Assembly (NCBI GenBank): GCA_041689205.1
Contig: JBDNGQ010000090.1
Span: 1-5,685, forward strand
Direction: 5' to 3'
Source: JAVVEG01 sp041689205
GTDB taxonomy: Bacteria; Pseudomonadota; Gammaproteobacteria; Pseudomonadales; Pseudohongiellaceae
DNA: 5,685 nucleotides
The notes below the pieces were generated by a model. The model saw only the letters and a program-made list of their open reading frames with translations, was not told the origin of the DNA and searched no databases. This document shows positions 5,508-5,685 of this stretch, one piece after another (within the stretch, counting starts at the first letter, position 1; each line of letters begins with the position of its first letter). A program made the position numbers and the translations under genes.

Positions 5508-5685
5508 TCAGGGCGCCACTCCCAGCCTGGCGAGCAATTCCATCATGGCTCGCGGGTCCACCGGCTTGACCATGTGGTGATCGAAGCCGGCGGCCTGCGA
5601 GCGGCGGCGGTCGTCTTCCTGTCCCCATCCGGTCACCGCAATCAGGACGACACTCTGGCCTCCGGTCTGCTCGCGGATGCGGCGG
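5508..5685 (-). CDS. Response-regulator receiver domain, C-terminal end (partial; probably a hybrid kinase tail)
   Basis: Only the last 58 residues are in the window; the gene enters from the right edge. The fragment shows the second half of a CheY-like receiver: a hydrophobic strand ending in the switch threonine (VVLIAVTGWGQ), a helix with DDRRR, then AAGFDHHMVKPVDP with the conserved lysine of the KP motif, and a final helix MMELLARLG ending at the stop codon. The phosphoacceptor aspartate lies outside the window. The pattern TGWGQ-x-DDRRRS with GFDHH-x-VKPVDP is, from memory, typical of receiver domains ending hybrid histidine kinases or of stand-alone receivers beside kinases. It would accept phosphate from a histidine kinase. 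It lies 115 bp upstream of msrA on the same strand. The domain call is firm; hybrid versus stand-alone is undecided. Confidence 0.85.
   Translation of the reverse strand, partial: RRIREQTGGQSVVLIAVTGWGQEDDRRRSQAAGFDHHMVKPVDPRAMMELLARLGVAP

Overview
The window looks like part of a gammaproteobacterial-type (at least Gram-negative proteobacterial) chromosome with moderate to high GC. The evidence is exported proteins with Sec-type signal peptides, Shine-Dalgarno sites, short overlaps between genes, and protein families common in that group. No taxon can be fixed from the sequence alone. No rRNA, tRNA, CRISPR array, insertion sequence or phage gene was seen.

Left half (1-3310, all minus strand): a three-gene set in the order DUF4331 protein (1883-3310), TPR protein (392-1720), HupE/UreJ-family protein (1-395, cut by the window edge). 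All three carry an N-terminal signal peptide or membrane anchor. The TPR and HupE genes overlap by four bases (GTGA), so they are probably translationally coupled. A 162-bp gap with a GC-rich hairpin separates DUF4331 from the TPR gene. Together they look like an envelope module: a secreted DUF4331 protein, an anchored TPR scaffold and a membrane protein of a family linked to metal transport. The module's function is not established, and the metal idea is inference.

Middle (3311-3630): a 320-bp AT-rich divergent control region. It holds a perfect 12-bp palindrome, a spaced inverted repeat made of the same half-site, a second 8-bp inverted repeat and two small hairpins. The repeated half-site (AACTTG/CAAGTT) overlaps the best promoter candidate on each side.

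Right half: a soluble RsbRD-type sensor histidine kinase on the plus strand (3631-4752). Its reading frame is intact from start to end except for one in-frame TGA at codon 58. Convergent to it is an exported methionine sulfoxide reductase, msrA (4802-5392, minus). Upstream of msrA on the same strand is the C-terminal end of a response-regulator receiver domain (5508-5685), probably the tail of a hybrid kinase. The kinase, the receiver protein and MsrA could form a stress-sensing and repair neighbourhood, but only proximity supports that.

The most solid oddity is the nonsense codon in the kinase. It is a pseudogene caught early, a base-call error, or (less likely) a recoded stop. The most open biological question is what the DUF4331-TPR-HupE set does.
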